Shown here piece by piece: positions 1 through 8,461 of a stretch of 64,000 nt of DNA (within the stretch, counting starts at the first letter, position 1; each line of letters opens with the position of its first letter). Below the pieces are notes generated by a model that was not told the origin of the DNA, did not search any database, and saw nothing but the letters and a program-made list of their open reading frames with translations. The stretch comes from Bacteroidales bacterium (GTDB lineage: Bacteria; Bacteroidota; Bacteroidia; Bacteroidales; 4484-276). Where the stretch lies: positions 1 through 64,000 of the forward strand of contig DASRND010000006.1 in the NCBI GenBank assembly GCA_035647615.1. Direction: 5' to 3'. The position numbers were made by a program, and so were the translations under genes.

Positions 1-39
1 TGTTTTCATAGTTGTAGGTTTTAGTAATGTTTATAAATG

Positions 40-288
40 TTAATTACTTTTTAATAATTTTCCCTTTGTACGAAGGATCGCTGTATTTATCACATCTCCT
101 TCTGTATCAGTACAGTTGGAGTGAATGGTTTGGAAATTTTCTATGTCTGCCTGAGTTGAAAACTCAATGCCATCAGGCTGGCAGGCGTGCCCGCCAAATG
201 CTGGCTGTGACTTTGGCAGGCGGGGTGGCGAAAATGCCATAGCTTGAATGGATATCGCCAATACGATTGATAAGGTTAGATTTTTCAT
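40..288 (-). pseudogene. Truncated secreted L-domain/LRR-type protein with in-frame repeat
   Basis: This 82-residue reading frame begins with a clear signal peptide (MKNLTLSIVLAISIQAMAFS). After it comes a segment, DGIEFSTQADIENFQ, followed by NCTDTEGDV, which resembles the start of Bacteroidota secreted leucine-rich/receptor-L-domain proteins. Those proteins run for hundreds of residues, but this frame stops soon afterwards, so it looks like a 5' remnant. Residues around 21-36 (PPRLPKSQPAFGGHAC) are encoded by a GC-rich repeat at about 178-240 that sits in frame between the signal peptide and the domain. A -7 box lies 26 bases upstream, so the remnant may still be transcribed. The family assignment is from recall of the motif and is moderate. 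Confidence 0.5.
178..240. repeat. GC-rich dispersed repeat inside a coding frame
   Basis: The block contains two copies of GGCAGGCG (180-187 and 215-222) and a partial inverted pair, CCCGCCAAA against TTTGGCAGGCGGG. Its composition differs sharply from the AT-rich flanks. It is translated as part of the truncated secreted protein. Confidence 0.5.
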
Positions 289-313
289 GATAACAGTGTT
301 TTAGGTTAAGCGA

Positions 314-321
314 CAAAACTA
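314..321 (-). promoter_or_regulatory. -7 promoter box of the truncated secreted protein
   Basis: CAAAACTA on the plus strand reads TAGTTTTG on the minus strand, an exact match to the Bacteroidota -7 consensus TAnnTTTG. It lies 26 bases upstream of the ATG at 288. No convincing -33 element was found. Confidence 0.4.
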
Positions 322-395
322 AGCCACGCGAATACTAACCGCTATCACTATTGTAACAATTGATATCAATCTGGTAACATGGAGGAAAAAGGCTA

Positions 396-3300
396 CTATT
401 TTGCGTATTCTAAAGGGGTTTCTCCAAAGTGTTCCTTGAAGCAGGCTGAGAAATAGGAAGGGCTGCTAAATCCTGTATCATAAGCAATTTCGGCAACAGT
501 GGCACTTTTCGATTTAAGCAAAACAGCGGCTTTGTTCAGCCGGATTATTTTGATGAACTCCGTTGCGGATTGATCTGTGATTGCCTTTAATTTTCGATGC
601 AGTTGCATTCTGCTCAGACCCATCTGACCGCTAAATGACGAAACGCCGAACTCACTATCCGACATTCCTTTTTCGGCCACTTCGTATGCTTTTATCAAAA
701 ATTGCTCATCCATGGAAGTAATTCCGCTATCTTTTAAGTCGGTCAGTTTTGGGGAAACTGAATAGGATAATTTCTTGCCAAAGACTTCGCGGAGCCTTTT
801 TCTTTGTTTGATCAGGTTGTTAATCCTGACAAGCAATTCATCGGCATCAAAGGGCTTGGTGAGGAAATCGTCAGCCCCGGTCTCAAGCCCTTCCATTTTA
901 CTTTCTTTGGATACTTTTGCCGTTAAAAGTATAATCGGGATGTGACTTGTCCTTTCATCGGTTTTTAGTTGGAGGGTCATTTCGTTGCCATCTAATTCGG
1001 GCATCATCAGGTCGCTTACAATAAGGTCTGGAATACGTTCGATGGCTTTTTCTGCGCCTTCTTTTCCATTTGTAGCTTCCATAATATTATATGAACCAAC
1101 AAGGTGGCTTTTAATGTACGACCGCATATCTTCATTGTCCTCTACAATCAAAAGCAATGGCAGGTTGCTGTTCTCAATCACTTCTGTTTTTATTTCCGTT
1201 TTGATTTCTACATCCTGTGAGAATAGATAATCATCGTTCAATAAATCATCATCCGTTTCCGAAATCTTCTTGCCGGCGTCTGAATTGGAGACCTTACGGA
1301 GATAGATTTCATCTTCTGTAAGATGGTCTTTGCCCAACGGAAAGAAAACAGTGAAAGTCGTTCCCACTCCGGCTTCACTATCCACTGTTATTGTTCCATG
1401 GTGTAATTCAACAAGTTCTTTGGTGAGGGCCAGTCCGATGCCGGTTCCGAGATAGGTTTTCATTTGTTGTTCATCCACCTGGTAAAAACGGTCGAAAACA
1501 TGGGGCAGCTTTTCTTTTCGGATACCAATGCCAGTGTCGGAGAAGGTGATTTGAACCCCCCGAACCCCTTTTGGTAAATTGGGAGTGCCGTGGGTCTCCC
1601 CCCTCAAGGAGGGATTAAGGAGGGTAATGCTAACTTTAATCTTCCCCCCTTTTTCAGTAAATTTAAAAGCATTCGACAGCAGGTTATTGACTACCTTTTC
1701 AAATTTGATCGAATCAATGTAAACAATGTGCTCCTCCGCATCGCTTTCAAACTCAAGTTTGATACCTTTGTCCTCAGCCATTGAATGAAAAGATTGTAAA
1801 AACAAGCTGGTTAATTTTACAATATTTTCAGGGCGGGCTTTTAATTTCATCTTTCCCGATTCCAGCTTGGAAAGGCTCAACAACTGGTTGATCAGGGTTT
1901 GCAACCTTCGGGCATTTCGCCTTACCAGATTAATTTCCTGTTTTTGTTCTTCATTGTTTAGCGTACCAATGAACCTATCCAGGGGTCCCAGTATCAATGT
2001 TAGGGGTGTTCGGAATTCGTGGGAAATATTCGAGAAGAATTTATTTTTTTCTATATCCAGCTCTGCCAGGTTCTCAGCATTTTGGTGCTCCAGTTCCAAT
2101 TCCTGTCGTAAGTATAGTTTTCTTAATTCGTTTCGACGAACCAGGTATAACAAGCCTGCGAATGCCAAAGCATAAATCAAATAGGCCCACCATGTTTTCC
2201 AAAATGGCGATAAAATCAGCAATTCCAGGCTGGCTCCTTCTTCATTCCAGTAGCCATCGTTGTTGCTGCCTTTTACCCTGAAAGTGTAATTCCCCGGACT
2301 AAGGTTTGTGTAATAGGCAGTCCGCCTGCCTCCAACATACTCCCAGTCTTCATCATAGCCTTCGAGCATATAGGCATATTGGTTCTTCCCCGAATTAATG
2401 TAATTGAGGGCAACGAAATCAAAGCTAAAATCATTTTCGTTGTATCGTAATTCAATATCCTCCAACTCGTAAAGTGGTTTATCAAAATACTTTGGTTCTC
2501 CCGCAACTGACAATGAAGTGATGTAAACCGGAGGTAAAATTTTGTTTTCTTTAATACTGTCCGGATGAAAAACGTTAAACCCATCCCTGCTGCCAAAACA
2601 CAACCAGCCATCAGCATCTTTGTATGAACTTCTGTTTATGAATTCAAGACTGACCAATCCATCACCCATATCAAAGTTCCGGATAGAATAATCATGTGGA
2701 TCAACCCTTGATAGACCCTGGTTTGATGATGCCCAGACAACTCCGCGGTCATCAATCTCAATGGCATTAATCGTATTGCTTGGTAGCCCATCATTTTTAG
2801 TAAGTTCGGTAAAGGTCATATTTTTTCGGTTCAATTTTAATATGCCTCCTTGAGAAGAGGAAAACCAAAGATTTGTAGAATCATCCTCTTCTATACCCCA
2901 AATTACGGATCGATCTGTACCACTTTTATCGAGAGCATCCGGTAAATAATGGACAAAGCTGGTATCCTTTCTGTTTAATCTTTCAAGATAATCCCCCCCA
3001 AACCAGAGTTCGCCATAAGAATCCTCAAAAATTACCCGGATATCATGATTCAAAATACTGGTGCTATCATTGTCATCAGGGTAAAAGCGTATAAATTTAC
3101 CTGTTTCTCTATCCATTATGTTCAATCCATTTCTTGTTCCTATCCATAATGTGCCATGGCTATCTTCAACAACGCTCTCGATAATATTTTGGCTTATGGT
3201 TGCACTATCATCCAGATCATGTTGAAAACGTGTAAAACTGTTGGTGTTGTAATCATAGTGGTTCAAACCAGCCCAGGTCCCAAACCATAGGTTTTGATCG

Positions 3301-4769
3301 TGATCTTCATACATAGCACTTATCCTGTTTCCACTTATACTTTTAGGATCATCAGCATCATATCCGAAATGTTCAAGATTTTCATAAATTTTATGGTTAT
3401 TCGTTTTTGACCTGTTCAATCCACCGCCATGCGCATCGCCAATCCAAAAGTTGCCTTTGCTATCTGAAAGGAACGTAGATATCCCTTTACCAGAAAGATT
3501 ATTATTGACATTGGTCTTTTTTTGTATTTTCCTAAAAGCGTTCGAAAACTGGTTTATCCTGTTAACTCCACTGTTTGGCACAATTATCCACGTTTGGCCA
3601 GATCGGTCATCCAGTATTTGTTTTACATAACTATCACCTATACTGCTTAGGTTTTCCGGAGCGTTAAGGTAGTGATGCAAAACCTTTGTTGAGGGATTGT
3701 ACCTGAAAAATCCATCAGTGCAGGGAAAGTTTAAATTACCGTTATTATCTTCATAAATATCGCTTAAAAAAATGTACCTGTCATGAAAATCAGATCGCTT
3801 TGGTACATGATAATTAGTAAATTGACGTGTTTTCTTGTTTAACAAAGAAAAGCCTTTTACGCCTGCGATCCAGATATTCCCGTTTGAGTCTTTAAATACT
3901 TTGTACAGGTAATTATTGATTATGGAATTTTTGTTGTTTTCATCATGCAGATATTGCCTGAACTTCCCTTTTTCTTTGTCAATGATTTCGAGTAAGCCTC
4001 CACCGAGAGTTGCAATCCAAATCGTTCCTTCATTATCTTCTACCATCGACCTAACCTCTTTACCTACAAAACTTTTGGGATTAGCCGGATCATTTTTAAA
4101 ATGTGAAAATGTTGCGGATTTTTTGTTAAACCTATTGAGTGTAAAATCACCTCCAGTTTCACTTGAGCAAACCCAAACTACTCCGGACGCATCTATAAAT
4201 ATGTAATCAGTGGTGCTACCATAAATGCCTTTTGATGGATTCAAGGTATCTTTTGAGAAGGATCTGAACCGCTCTGTTTCTTTGTTAAATCGAAATAAAC
4301 CTAAACCATAAACATCAATCCATAAATAATTACCATCTTGTAATATCATCTTAATGCTATTGTGATCACCTTTAAAACTCAGGGTATCCGGCAAGTAATT
4401 GATGAAAGTTTGGTTTGCCCGGTTGTATTTACTGATCCCCAAATATGTTCCAAACCACATGGTTCCGTTAGGTTCTTCTAAAATATCAAGAATCCAACTA
4501 TTTAATAAAGATTCAGGGTTTTTAGGATCGGCAGTGAATACTTTGAATTCATAGCCGTCATACAGATTCAATCCATATTGTGTCCCAATCCAGAAAAACC
4601 CGTACTTATCCTGATGCATACAATAAACATATCCTGAGGTCAGGCCTTCTTCAGCGCCCATTTTTTCGAAACGGGTGGTTTTGTCGAGTTCGTAGGTGAA
4701 TTGGGCATACGAGTAGGAAGTGCAAAATGAAATAGTCAGGAATGAGAAGATAAGAAATAATGATTTCAC
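396..4769 (-). CDS. Hybrid two-component sensor/response regulator (HTCS-like)
   Basis: One polypeptide of about 1457 residues carries a full phosphorelay. In order it has a signal peptide, about 700 residues of propeller repeats of the type G-xx-W-xGT-xxGL, a Y_Y_Y domain, a membrane segment (SPFWKTWWAYLIYALAF), HisKA with phospho-acceptor His in SHEFRTPL, a HATPase domain with N box NLLSNAFKF and DTGIGI, a receiver (DLMMPELDG), and an AraC-type helix-turn-helix C-terminus. Such proteins usually sense oligosaccharides and activate nearby uptake genes, but no SusC/SusD pair is in the window. A GTG at 4769 starts directly on the signal peptide and is preferred. A GTG at 4889 would add 40 basic residues. 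A repeat-derived insertion lies in the HATPase domain. Confidence 0.93.
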   Translation of the reverse strand: MKSLFLIFSFLTISFCTSYSYAQFTYELDKTTRFEKMGAEEGLTSGYVYCMHQDKYGFFWIGTQYGLNLYDGYEFKVFTADPKNPESLLNSWILDILEEPNGTMWFGTYLGISKYNRANQTFINYLPDTLSFKGDHNSIKMILQDGNYLWIDVYGLGLFRFNKETERFRSFSKDTLNPSKGIYGSTTDYIFIDASGVVWVCSSETGGDFTLNRFNKKSATFSHFKNDPANPKSFVGKEVRSMVEDNEGTIWIATLGGGLLEIIDKEKGKFRQYLHDENNKNSIINNYLYKVFKDSNGNIWIAGVKGFSLLNKKTRQFTNYHVPKRSDFHDRYIFLSDIYEDNNGNLNFPCTDGFFRYNPSTKVLHHYLNAPENLSSIGDSYVKQILDDRSGQTWIIVPNSGVNRINQFSNAFRKIQKKTNVNNNLSGKGISTFLSDSKGNFWIGDAHGGGLNRSKTNNHKIYENLEHFGYDADDPKSISGNRISAMYEDHDQNLWFGTWAGLNHYDYNTNSFTRFQHDLDDSATISQNIIESVVEDSHGTLWIGTRNGLNIMDRETGKFIRFYPDDNDSTSILNHDIRVIFEDSYGELWFGGDYLERLNRKDTSFVHYLPDALDKSGTDRSVIWGIEEDDSTNLWFSSSQGGILKLNRKNMTFTELTKNDGLPSNTINAIEIDDRGVVWASSNQGLSRVDPHDYSIRNFDMGDGLVSLEFINRSSYKDADGWLCFGSRDGFNVFHPDSIKENKILPPVYITSLSVAGEPKYFDKPLYELEDIELRYNENDFSFDFVALNYINSGKNQYAYMLEGYDEDWEYVGGRRTAYYTNLSPGNYTFRVKGSNNDGYWNEEGASLELLILSPFWKTWWAYLIYALAFAGLLYLVRRNELRKLYLRQELELEHQNAENLAELDIEKNKFFSNISHEFRTPLTLILGPLDRFIGTLNNEEQKQEINLVRRNARRLQTLINQLLSLSKLESGKMKLKARPENIVKLTSLFLQSFHSMAEDKGIKLEFESDAEEHIVYIDSIKFEKVVNNLLSNAFKFTEKGGKIKVSITLLNPSLRGETHGTPNLPKGVRGVQITFSDTGIGIRKEKLPHVFDRFYQVDEQQMKTYLGTGIGLALTKELVELHHGTITVDSEAGVGTTFTVFFPLGKDHLTEDEIYLRKVSNSDAGKKISETDDDLLNDDYLFSQDVEIKTEIKTEVIENSNLPLLLIVEDNEDMRSYIKSHLVGSYNIMEATNGKEGAEKAIERIPDLIVSDLMMPELDGNEMTLQLKTDERTSHIPIILLTAKVSKESKMEGLETGADDFLTKPFDADELLVRINNLIKQRKRLREVFGKKLSYSVSPKLTDLKDSGITSMDEQFLIKAYEVAEKGMSDSEFGVSSFSGQMGLSRMQLHRKLKAITDQSATEFIKIIRLNKAAVLLKSKSATVAEIAYDTGFSSPSYFSACFKEHFGETPLEYAK
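1551..1628. repeat. Dispersed repeat absorbed in frame in the kinase ATPase domain
   Basis: On the minus strand this block holds paired C-rich and G-rich tracts (CCTCCTTGAGGGGGGAGA and AAAGGGGTTCGGGGGG). It is typical of intergenic repeats in this phylum and related in style to the blocks near 5141-5200 and 49480-49566. It encodes about 19 residues (NPSLRGETHGTPNLPKGVR) between two strands of the HATPase fold, without breaking the frame. Confidence 0.6.
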
Positions 4770-4991
4770 TGTTTCCCGGATATTTCTATTCCGGATACAG
4801 TTTTGCCTCGGCAAAGTCAACTGATTGATATGTTTGTGATGTGCTATCAAACTTTTCGTTTTACTCTTAAAAAAAACAATAAAACCCACTTACTTGTTTA
4901 AAAAAACCTTGAATCTGAAGCAAAGATTATTTTTCTAAAATTCATGTTGTTAAAGTATTACAGCTTTTTCAGCAGCTTCTAAATACTTCAT

Positions 4992-5033
4992 GCTCACCAC
5001 TCATTTCTTTCTTCTCACTTCTATTCTCTTCTT
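4992..5033. repeat. Heptanucleotide tandem array (GTGAG family)
   Basis: Six consecutive 7-base units fit without slippage: GCTCACC, ACTCATT, TCTTTCT, TCTCACT, TCTATTC, TCTTCTT. On the other strand these are of the GGTGAGC/AATGAGT/AGAAAGA type, also found at 37446, 40972 and 57174. Confidence 0.55.
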
Positions 5034-5039
5034 CAGAGG

Positions 5040-5077
5040 CAGGGATTGAAGCGGTAAAGCGGAAGGCCAGCCCTGAC
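5040..5077. repeat. GGGATTG/AGCGG intergenic repeat, short copy
   Basis: The block reads CAGGGATTGAAGCGG, then AAAGCGGAAGGCC. The same pair of conserved ends recurs at 20514-20563 with a longer middle (CAGGGATTGGAGCGG and AGCGGAAAGCCCG), so this is a dispersed element with a variable centre. Confidence 0.5.
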
Positions 5078-5107
5078 TCCCCAATCATCAAAATGATACG
5101 TGTAATT

Positions 5108-5245
5108 CTACTTTAACACATTAGATTTTTCTGCATTTTTACCCCGAACCCTAAAGGGAGAATGCAGAAAAATCAATCCACCTCCCTTTAGGGTTGGGGT
5201 TAAAGTGGATTGATTTTTCCATTTGAACTCAATCTGTTAAAGTAG
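5108..5245. repeat. MITE-like foldback element
   Basis: The 138-base element begins CTACTTTAACA (5108-5118) and ends with its exact reverse complement TGTTAAAGTAG (5235-5245). A second inverted pair lies inside: ACCCCGAACCCTAAAGGGAG (5141-5160) against CTCCCTTTAGGGTTGGGGT (5182-5200). The sequence between the pairs is also partly complementary, so the whole element could fold on itself. GTAATT occurs just outside both ends (5102-5107, and 5248-5253 with a 2-base offset), a possible but imperfect target duplication. It has no coding capacity. It lies in the 550-base gap between the hybrid regulator and tsaE. Confidence 0.6.
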
Positions 5246-5281
5246 CAGTAATTTGACAGTGAAAGTAATTTCCATAATCAT

Positions 5282-5289
5282 TATCTTTG
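5282..5289 (+). promoter_or_regulatory. -7 promoter box of tsaE-ald
   Basis: TATCTTTG matches TAnnTTTG exactly and lies 30 bases before the tsaE ATG. A TTTG at 5252-5255 is the nearest -33 candidate, but its 26-base spacer is longer than usual. Confidence 0.5.
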
Positions 5290-5319
5290 CACACCATTTT
5301 TGATAATTAGCAAGCAATC

Positions 5320-5739
5320 ATGTCGCAGCAAGTTATAGCTCATTCTGTTGGTGATCTCGATCGGGTTGCCGGCCTTCTGCTGGCTGCACATCCGCAGGCG
5401 CGGGTATTTGCCTTTTATGGTGAGATGGGCGCCGGGAAAACTACTTTCATCCGAACGCTTTGTGGCCGGATGGGAATAACCGACAATGTTACCAGCCCTA
5501 CCTTTGCCATCATCAACGAATATCATGGACGCAGCAATGGTGCTGTTTTTCACTTCGATTTTTATCGCATCAATAAATTGCAGGAAGCGCGTGACGTGGG
5601 TGCCGAAACTTATTTCGATAGTGGCGAATATTGCTTTATCGAATGGCCTGAGCAGGTCGAAGCATTGCTTCCGGACGAAACTGTGGAGGTGCGCATAGAG
5701 CGCGGAGAAGATGACCAGACAAGAGTTTTTACTTTTTAA
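5320..5739 (+). CDS. tsaE: tRNA threonylcarbamoyladenosine biosynthesis ATPase TsaE
   Basis: TsaE is the ATPase of the TsaBDE complex that makes N6-threonylcarbamoyladenosine at position 37 of ANN-reading tRNAs in the cytoplasm. The 139-residue protein has the Walker A GEMGAGKTTF near residue 32, the family motif TSPTFAIINEY, and the conserved HFDFYRI and EWPEQ segments. Its length is normal for the family. The gene is followed after 9 bases by alanine dehydrogenase, so the two are probably co-transcribed from the -7 box at 5282. Confidence 0.95.
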   Translation: MSQQVIAHSVGDLDRVAGLLLAAHPQARVFAFYGEMGAGKTTFIRTLCGRMGITDNVTSPTFAIINEYHGRSNGAVFHFDFYRINKLQEARDVGAETYFDSGEYCFIEWPEQVEALLPDETVEVRIERGEDDQTRVFTF

Positions 5740-5748
5740 TAAAAAGAT

Positions 5749-6951
5749 ATGATAAACATGAGCACAAAAGAGCAGCTGATGCCACGTGAGGAGATGCTCG
5801 AGCTGGCCGGCAGGGGTCGACGTTTTAGCATTGGATTGCCGCGGGAGATGTCGTATCAGGAAAAGCGCATAGCGCTGGTGCCGGCGGCGGTGAAGATGCT
5901 CGTCGGGAATGGTCATCAGGTTTTTGTGCAACGCAACGCAGGCACGGCTGCCTGTTTTACCAATCAGGAATATTCCGAAGCAGGCGCGCAGATTGTCGAT
6001 ACTGCTGAAGAGGTGTTTCGCAGCGAAATTGTACTCAAGGTGGCGCCGCCTACAATGGATGAAATATCGATGATGCCCGGGCGCCAGTCGTTGCTCAGCG
6101 CATTGCACCTGGCTGGCTGCTCCAAAGAATACCTTCGGGCACTCATCAACAAGCGAACTACGGCTATAGCTTTCGAATATATCAAAGACAAATCCAAAGC
6201 TTCGCCAGTGGTGAAATCCATCAGCGAGATTGCTGGCACAGCTTCGATACACATTGCTGCCGAATATCTGAGCCACGAAAAATTTGGCGCAGGTCGTATG
6301 TTAGGTGGATTCACCGGCATTGCACCCTCGGAGGTGGTGATAATTGGCGCTGGCACCGTGGGCGAATATGCCTGCAAAATGGCGCTTGGTATGGGGGCGC
6401 TGGTAAAGGTTTTCGATAACTCCATCTACAAACTGCAACGGCTCAAAACCAATCTGCACCAGAATATTTTTACCTCTACCTTACAAGAAGCTGAATTGCT
6501 TCGTGCGCTAAAAACTGCCGATGTGCTTATTTGTGCCGTCTATGCGAAATCGCGTCGTGCGCCCGTCATTGTATCAGCGCCGATGGTAGAAAATATGAAA
6601 CAAGGAGCTGTGATTGTGGATGTAAGCATCGATCAGGGAGGTTGCGTTGAGACGAGTCATGTTACTTCGCACAAAGACCCTGTTTTTAAGTACGCCGGCG
6701 TTACGCATTATTGTGTTCCCAATATCGCCTCGCGTTTTCCACAAACGGCTTCCATTGCGCTAAGCAATTATTTTGCTCCTGTGCTTACACGTGCCGGCGA
6801 ACTTGGTGGTTTAGAAAAGCTACTGGTGCGCGATTATTTCTTTCGACAGGGAGCTTATCTTTTTAATGGAATCCTTACCAGCAAGGTTTTAGGCGAATAT
6901 CTCGATCTTTCCTACCAGGACATCGACCTGCTGATGGCTGCGTTTCATTAA
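5749..6951 (+). CDS. ald: Alanine dehydrogenase
   Basis: This 400-residue protein belongs to the alanine dehydrogenase/transhydrogenase-alpha family, which catalyses NAD-dependent oxidative deamination of L-alanine to pyruvate and ammonia. The N-terminal substrate region shows GLPREMSYQEKRIALVP and SALHLAG, where the family's catalytic His lies. The Rossmann motif is VVIIGAGTVGEYA near residue 195, and IVDVSIDQGGC follows. The usual KVKEP substrate-lysine motif reads KVAPP here, as in transhydrogenase alpha subunits, but no beta subunit is adjacent. The start could also be the ATG at 5758. It lies 9 bases after tsaE, in the same orientation. Confidence 0.82.
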   Translation: MINMSTKEQLMPREEMLELAGRGRRFSIGLPREMSYQEKRIALVPAAVKMLVGNGHQVFVQRNAGTAACFTNQEYSEAGAQIVDTAEEVFRSEIVLKVAPPTMDEISMMPGRQSLLSALHLAGCSKEYLRALINKRTTAIAFEYIKDKSKASPVVKSISEIAGTASIHIAAEYLSHEKFGAGRMLGGFTGIAPSEVVIIGAGTVGEYACKMALGMGALVKVFDNSIYKLQRLKTNLHQNIFTSTLQEAELLRALKTADVLICAVYAKSRRAPVIVSAPMVENMKQGAVIVDVSIDQGGCVETSHVTSHKDPVFKYAGVTHYCVPNIASRFPQTASIALSNYFAPVLTRAGELGGLEKLLVRDYFFRQGAYLFNGILTSKVLGEYLDLSYQDIDLLMAAFH

Positions 6952-7015
6952 CAAGTTATCGTCCTAATCTTTACAATTCATTCAAAATCCATTTACAGTT
7001 TTCCTCGACTGGAAT

Positions 7016-7057
7016 TTCACAGTTTTACATTGTGTAAAACTCTGTGTTACTCAGTGT
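7016..7057. repeat. Possible heptanucleotide array (CAGTGT/ACACAG type)
   Basis: The gap between ald and the Dus gene contains TTCACAG, TTTTACA, TTGTGTA, AAACTCT, GTGTTAC, TCAGTGT in consecutive 7-base steps. Individual units are dissimilar, so this array is less certain than the others. Confidence 0.3.
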
Positions 7058-7120
7058 AATTATTTATTTTCAATCATCATTTGTAAATCCAACCATTTCC
7101 TTCCCCTAAACTGAAAACAC

Positions 7121-7128
7121 TATTTTTG
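7121..7128 (+). promoter_or_regulatory. -7 promoter box of the Dus gene
   Basis: TATTTTTG matches the -7 consensus and lies 19 bases upstream of the ATG at 7147. It overlaps the TTG at 7126, which argues against that TTG being the start codon. TTTC at 7096-7099 gives a 21-base spacer and is a weak -33 candidate. Confidence 0.5.
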
Positions 7129-7146
7129 CCGCCTTTTAGCTTTTGT

Positions 7147-8157
7147 ATGAATAATTTTTGGAACCAATTGCCACAACCCGCCTTTATGCTTGCGCCGATG
7201 GAAGACGTAACGGATACCTCTTTCCGTGAGGTGGTGATGCAGGTTTCCGACCCGCAGTTTTTTCAGGTTGTCTTTACTGAGTTTACCTCTACCGACGGAC
7301 TTTGTCATCCTGTGGGCAGAGATAATGTGGTCAGCCGCTTGCGCGTAAACGAAAGCGAGCGCGCGGTGCTGCGCAGCAAAGGGATGAAAATAGTAGCCCA
7401 GATTTGGGGCGCTAATCCCGAAAAGTATTTTGAGGCCACCCAATTTATTACCGAAAATTTCGATTTCGATGGGTTGGATATTAATATGGGATGTCCTGTA
7501 AAGAAGATCATAAAACAGGGCGCTTGTTCGGCTTTGATTGGCAAACCGCAGCTTGCCGCCGAAATCATCCAGGCCACCAAAGAGGCGACCCATCTGCCGG
7601 TGAGCGTAAAAACACGGACGGGCATTAAACGGCACGACACCGAACAATGGATTGCGCATCTGCTCGACCAGAATCCGGCGGCCATTATTCTACACGCCCG
7701 CATGCAGAAGGATCAGTCGGAGGTACCTGCCGACTGGGACGAACTTCGAAAGGCTGTGGCAGTGCGCGATGCCACCGGAAAAAATATCCCGATCTACGGA
7801 AATGGCGACGTGAACTCAGTGGAGGATGCCATCGAAAAATGCAATCGGACCGGAGCTCAGGGCGTGATGGTGGGCCGTGGTATCTTTCACAATCCTTGGA
7901 TGTTTAACCATCCGCAGCCGGAAATTACCACTGCCGACAGGCTGGAACTTCTGTGGCGGCACGTAAAGTTATTCGATAGTACGTGGGGGCGGGATAAGAA
8001 TTTTTCTGTTTTGAAGCGTTTTTTCAAAATCTACACCAGCAACTTCTCCGGCGCAGCGCATTTGCGGGCAGCACTCATGGAGACCAATAATCCTGAGCAG
8101 GTGCGTGAAATCCTTGATGAGTTTTTGCGTCAAGCGGAAATAATTGATGTTCGTTGA
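7147..8157 (+). CDS. tRNA-dihydrouridine synthase (Dus family)
   Basis: This FMN enzyme reduces uridine to dihydrouridine in the tRNA D-loop. The TIM-barrel start LAPMEDVTDTSFR is characteristic, and the catalytic cysteine lies in DINMGCPVKKI. SVKTRTG, ILHARMQKDQ, GNGDVNS and GVMVGRGIFHNPW complete the flavin and phosphate-binding loops. The protein is 336 residues from the ATG at 7147. A TTG at 7126 would add seven residues but overlaps the promoter box. It is a single gene with repeat-containing gaps on both sides. Which Dus subfamily it belongs to cannot be settled by eye. Confidence 0.93.
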   Translation: MNNFWNQLPQPAFMLAPMEDVTDTSFREVVMQVSDPQFFQVVFTEFTSTDGLCHPVGRDNVVSRLRVNESERAVLRSKGMKIVAQIWGANPEKYFEATQFITENFDFDGLDINMGCPVKKIIKQGACSALIGKPQLAAEIIQATKEATHLPVSVKTRTGIKRHDTEQWIAHLLDQNPAAIILHARMQKDQSEVPADWDELRKAVAVRDATGKNIPIYGNGDVNSVEDAIEKCNRTGAQGVMVGRGIFHNPWMFNHPQPEITTADRLELLWRHVKLFDSTWGRDKNFSVLKRFFKIYTSNFSGAAHLRAALMETNNPEQVREILDEFLRQAEIIDVR

Positions 8158-8310
8158 TCTCCAAAACACAAATTTTAAAAGAAAAATAAAAACCAAAAAA
8201 CATTTTTCATGTCCAGTGGCCCGCAAACGTATTTATTTTGATATCGATGAAATTCGGAATATTCTCAGTGCCTTTAGGCACAAAATACGGGTAGAAAAAA
8301 TCATGATAAC

Positions 8311-8400
8311 AAAATGCCGTCCCGTTCGGGACGGAATATCTGGTTGTAGCGTCATTTCTACCCACATCGCATCCCTACGGAATGTTTGTTTAGAAGCATT
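8311..8400. repeat. Dispersed repeat with GC-rich hairpin
   Basis: The 304-base gap after the Dus gene holds a perfect inverted repeat, CCGTCCCGTTCGGGACGG (8317-8334). It is followed by GGAATATCTGGTTGTAGCG and a CATCCCTACGGAATG segment, a composite recalled as a recurrent intergenic block in Bacteroidota. No T-run follows, so it is unlikely to be an intrinsic terminator. No gene was seen in the gap. Confidence 0.5.
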
Positions 8401-8461
8401 TGGGAGTAAACATTTTCTTCATCTAATTAATTAAAAAAAACATTCAATAAACCATATTCCT

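Noticed and set aside
5281..6276. 331-residue minus-strand frame opposite tsaE and ald
   Set aside because: It is a shadow of two well-supported genes on the plus strand.
7126..7146. TTG start for the Dus gene at 7126
   Set aside because: It overlaps the -7 promoter box TATTTTTG; the ATG at 7147 fits the family N-terminus.
8317..8334. Hairpin as terminator of the Dus gene
   Set aside because: No T-run follows, it is 160 bases past the stop, and it belongs to a dispersed repeat.
8144..8434. 96-residue frame after the Dus gene
   Set aside because: It is largely the translation of a dispersed repeat with a GC-rich hairpin and lacks any protein-like pattern.
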